Positions 5,452 through 5,973 of a DNA stretch of 5,973 nt are shown here, one piece after another. Both the position numbers and the translations under genes were made by a program. Under the pieces are notes generated by a model, which saw only the letters and a list, made by a program, of their open reading frames with translations, was not told the origin of the DNA and made no database searches. The stretch covers positions 1 to 5,973 of the forward strand of contig JACDAP010000393.1 of NCBI GenBank assembly GCA_013695395.1, in the 5' to 3' direction. The number at the start of each line of letters is the position of its first letter. Within the stretch, counting starts at the first letter, position 1. This DNA is from Solirubrobacterales bacterium (GTDB taxonomy: Bacteria > Actinomycetota > Thermoleophilia > Solirubrobacterales > Solirubrobacteraceae).

Positions 5452-5973
5452 TCACGCGGCGGCCGCGCGCTCACGCAGCGTCGTCGTGACCTCGACGGCG
5501 GTCCGGCGGCCGGAGACGAGCGCCCCGTTGAGCGAGGCGGTATCTCGATGGTCGCCGCAGACCCACAGTCCCGGGCCGCGCCGGACCGGACGCTGCGGCG
5601 GCTCGAGCACCCCGGGGAGCTGCACCGGTTGGGCGTGCTCGATGCGGTCGACCCGCAGCCGTCGCCAGCGGTCGACCTGCGGCCCGTACCAGCCGCGCAG
5701 CTGCCCGCGGACGGTGGCGTCGAGCACGTCGTCGGCCTCCTCGGCCAGGCCGGACATGCTCGCGTTGACCAGAGCCCGCCCGGCCGGGGCGTAGGTCGGC
5801 GCGACGTCGGAGAGGACGGCCAGGTTGTTCACCGGACCGGACCCCTGCCCGTCCAGGGCGAGCGCACCGCCCGGCTGCGGCGAGGCGGGCGCGTCGTACC
5901 AGAGGCAGGTCGTCGCCACCGAGCCCGGGTCCGGGAGGCCGGCGAGAAGGCGAGCGGCCTCGGGCCCCTCCAC
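5452..5973 (-). CDS. FAD-dependent oxidoreductase (amine-oxidase-like), C-terminal part; 5' end beyond window
   Basis: The last 173 residues of a flavoprotein whose N-terminus, including the GxGxxG nucleotide-binding motif, lies beyond the right edge; the GTG at the edge is probably just an internal valine. Seen: TTCLWYDAPASP, then GPVNNLAVLSDVAPTYAP, then a GWYGPQVDRWRRLRV segment, and finally the FAD-binding end GLWVCGDHRDTASLNGA with LVSGRRTAVEV. This order matches a family of amine-oxidase/phytoene-desaturase-fold oxidoreductases found in actinobacteria, cyanobacteria and plant plastids, for which no substrate is firmly known. The open frame ends at TGA 5454-5452, and the phosphoesterase gene follows 50 bp later on the same strand. 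Its C-terminal motif (CGDH..TASLNGA) differs from that of the nearby mini-flavoprotein (AGDWCGGDDAGA), so the two are not fragments of one gene. Confidence 0.88.
   Translation of the reverse strand: MEGPEAARLLAGLPDPGSVATTCLWYDAPASPQPGGALALDGQGSGPVNNLAVLSDVAPTYAPAGRALVNASMSGLAEEADDVLDATVRGQLRGWYGPQVDRWRRLRVDRIEHAQPVQLPGVLEPPQRPVRRGPGLWVCGDHRDTASLNGALVSGRRTAVEVTTTLRERAAAA

Noticed and set aside
3878..5794. A 638-codon plus-strand frame across the minus-strand genes
   Set aside because: It runs opposite the phosphoesterase and both flavoproteins, which have clear motifs; its own translation shows shadow composition only.
4091..5973. The idea that the mini-flavoprotein and the right-edge flavoprotein are two pieces of one gene split by the phosphoesterase
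   Set aside because: Both carry their own C-terminal FAD-binding segment with different signatures (AGDWCGG versus CGDHRDTAS), so they belong to different subfamilies.
1..5973. Mobile elements, CRISPR arrays, tRNA or rRNA genes, riboswitches, toxin-antitoxin or defence genes
   Set aside because: No transposase, integrase, periodic repeats with spacers, cloverleaf-like sequences or known defence motifs were seen on either strand.

Overview
The window is very GC-rich DNA (roughly 70% by eye, with G or C at most third codon positions) and tightly packed with genes. Gene style suggests a high-GC actinobacterium. A two-domain DUF427 protein and an MFS transporter with a cysteine-pair C-terminal tail fit the Thermoleophilia/Solirubrobacterales best, but that placement is inference. 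There are no rRNA, tRNA, CRISPR, insertion-sequence, phage or plasmid genes.

Layout. (1) At 1-804, minus strand, lies an alpha/beta-hydrolase whose C-terminal end runs off the left edge. (2) At 805-932 is a divergent control region with a perfect TTGACA box, a near-leaderless -10-like element for the hydrolase, and an 8-bp inverted repeat next to both. (3) At 933-3963, plus strand, are three closely spaced genes: a double-DUF427 protein, an MFS (DHA2-like) exporter with an extra C-terminal domain, and a YqgE/AlgH (UPF0301) protein. The last is preceded by a 15-bp palindrome. (4) At 3964-4090 is a short convergent gap with no convincing terminator. (5) At 4091-5973, minus strand, are three genes reading leftwards: an amine-oxidase-like flavoprotein whose N-terminus lies beyond the right edge, a metallophosphoesterase with a forced TTG start, and, 3 bp later, a 101-residue protein. 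This last one joins the first and last FAD-binding segments of a renalase-like flavoprotein with the catalytic middle missing.

How the genes fit together. The plus-strand genes have short gaps (21 and 28 bp) and could be co-transcribed, but nothing shows a shared pathway. On the minus strand, the TAG of the phosphoesterase and the GTG of the mini-flavoprotein are 3 bp apart, so coupled translation is likely. Several starts lack a Shine-Dalgarno sequence and instead carry an AT-containing hexamer 6-8 bp upstream, which suggests leaderless transcripts.

No complete unknown system is evident. The items most worth a second look are the internally deleted mini-flavoprotein, the transporter's C-terminal cysteine domain and degenerate motif A, and the two inverted repeats in regulatory positions.
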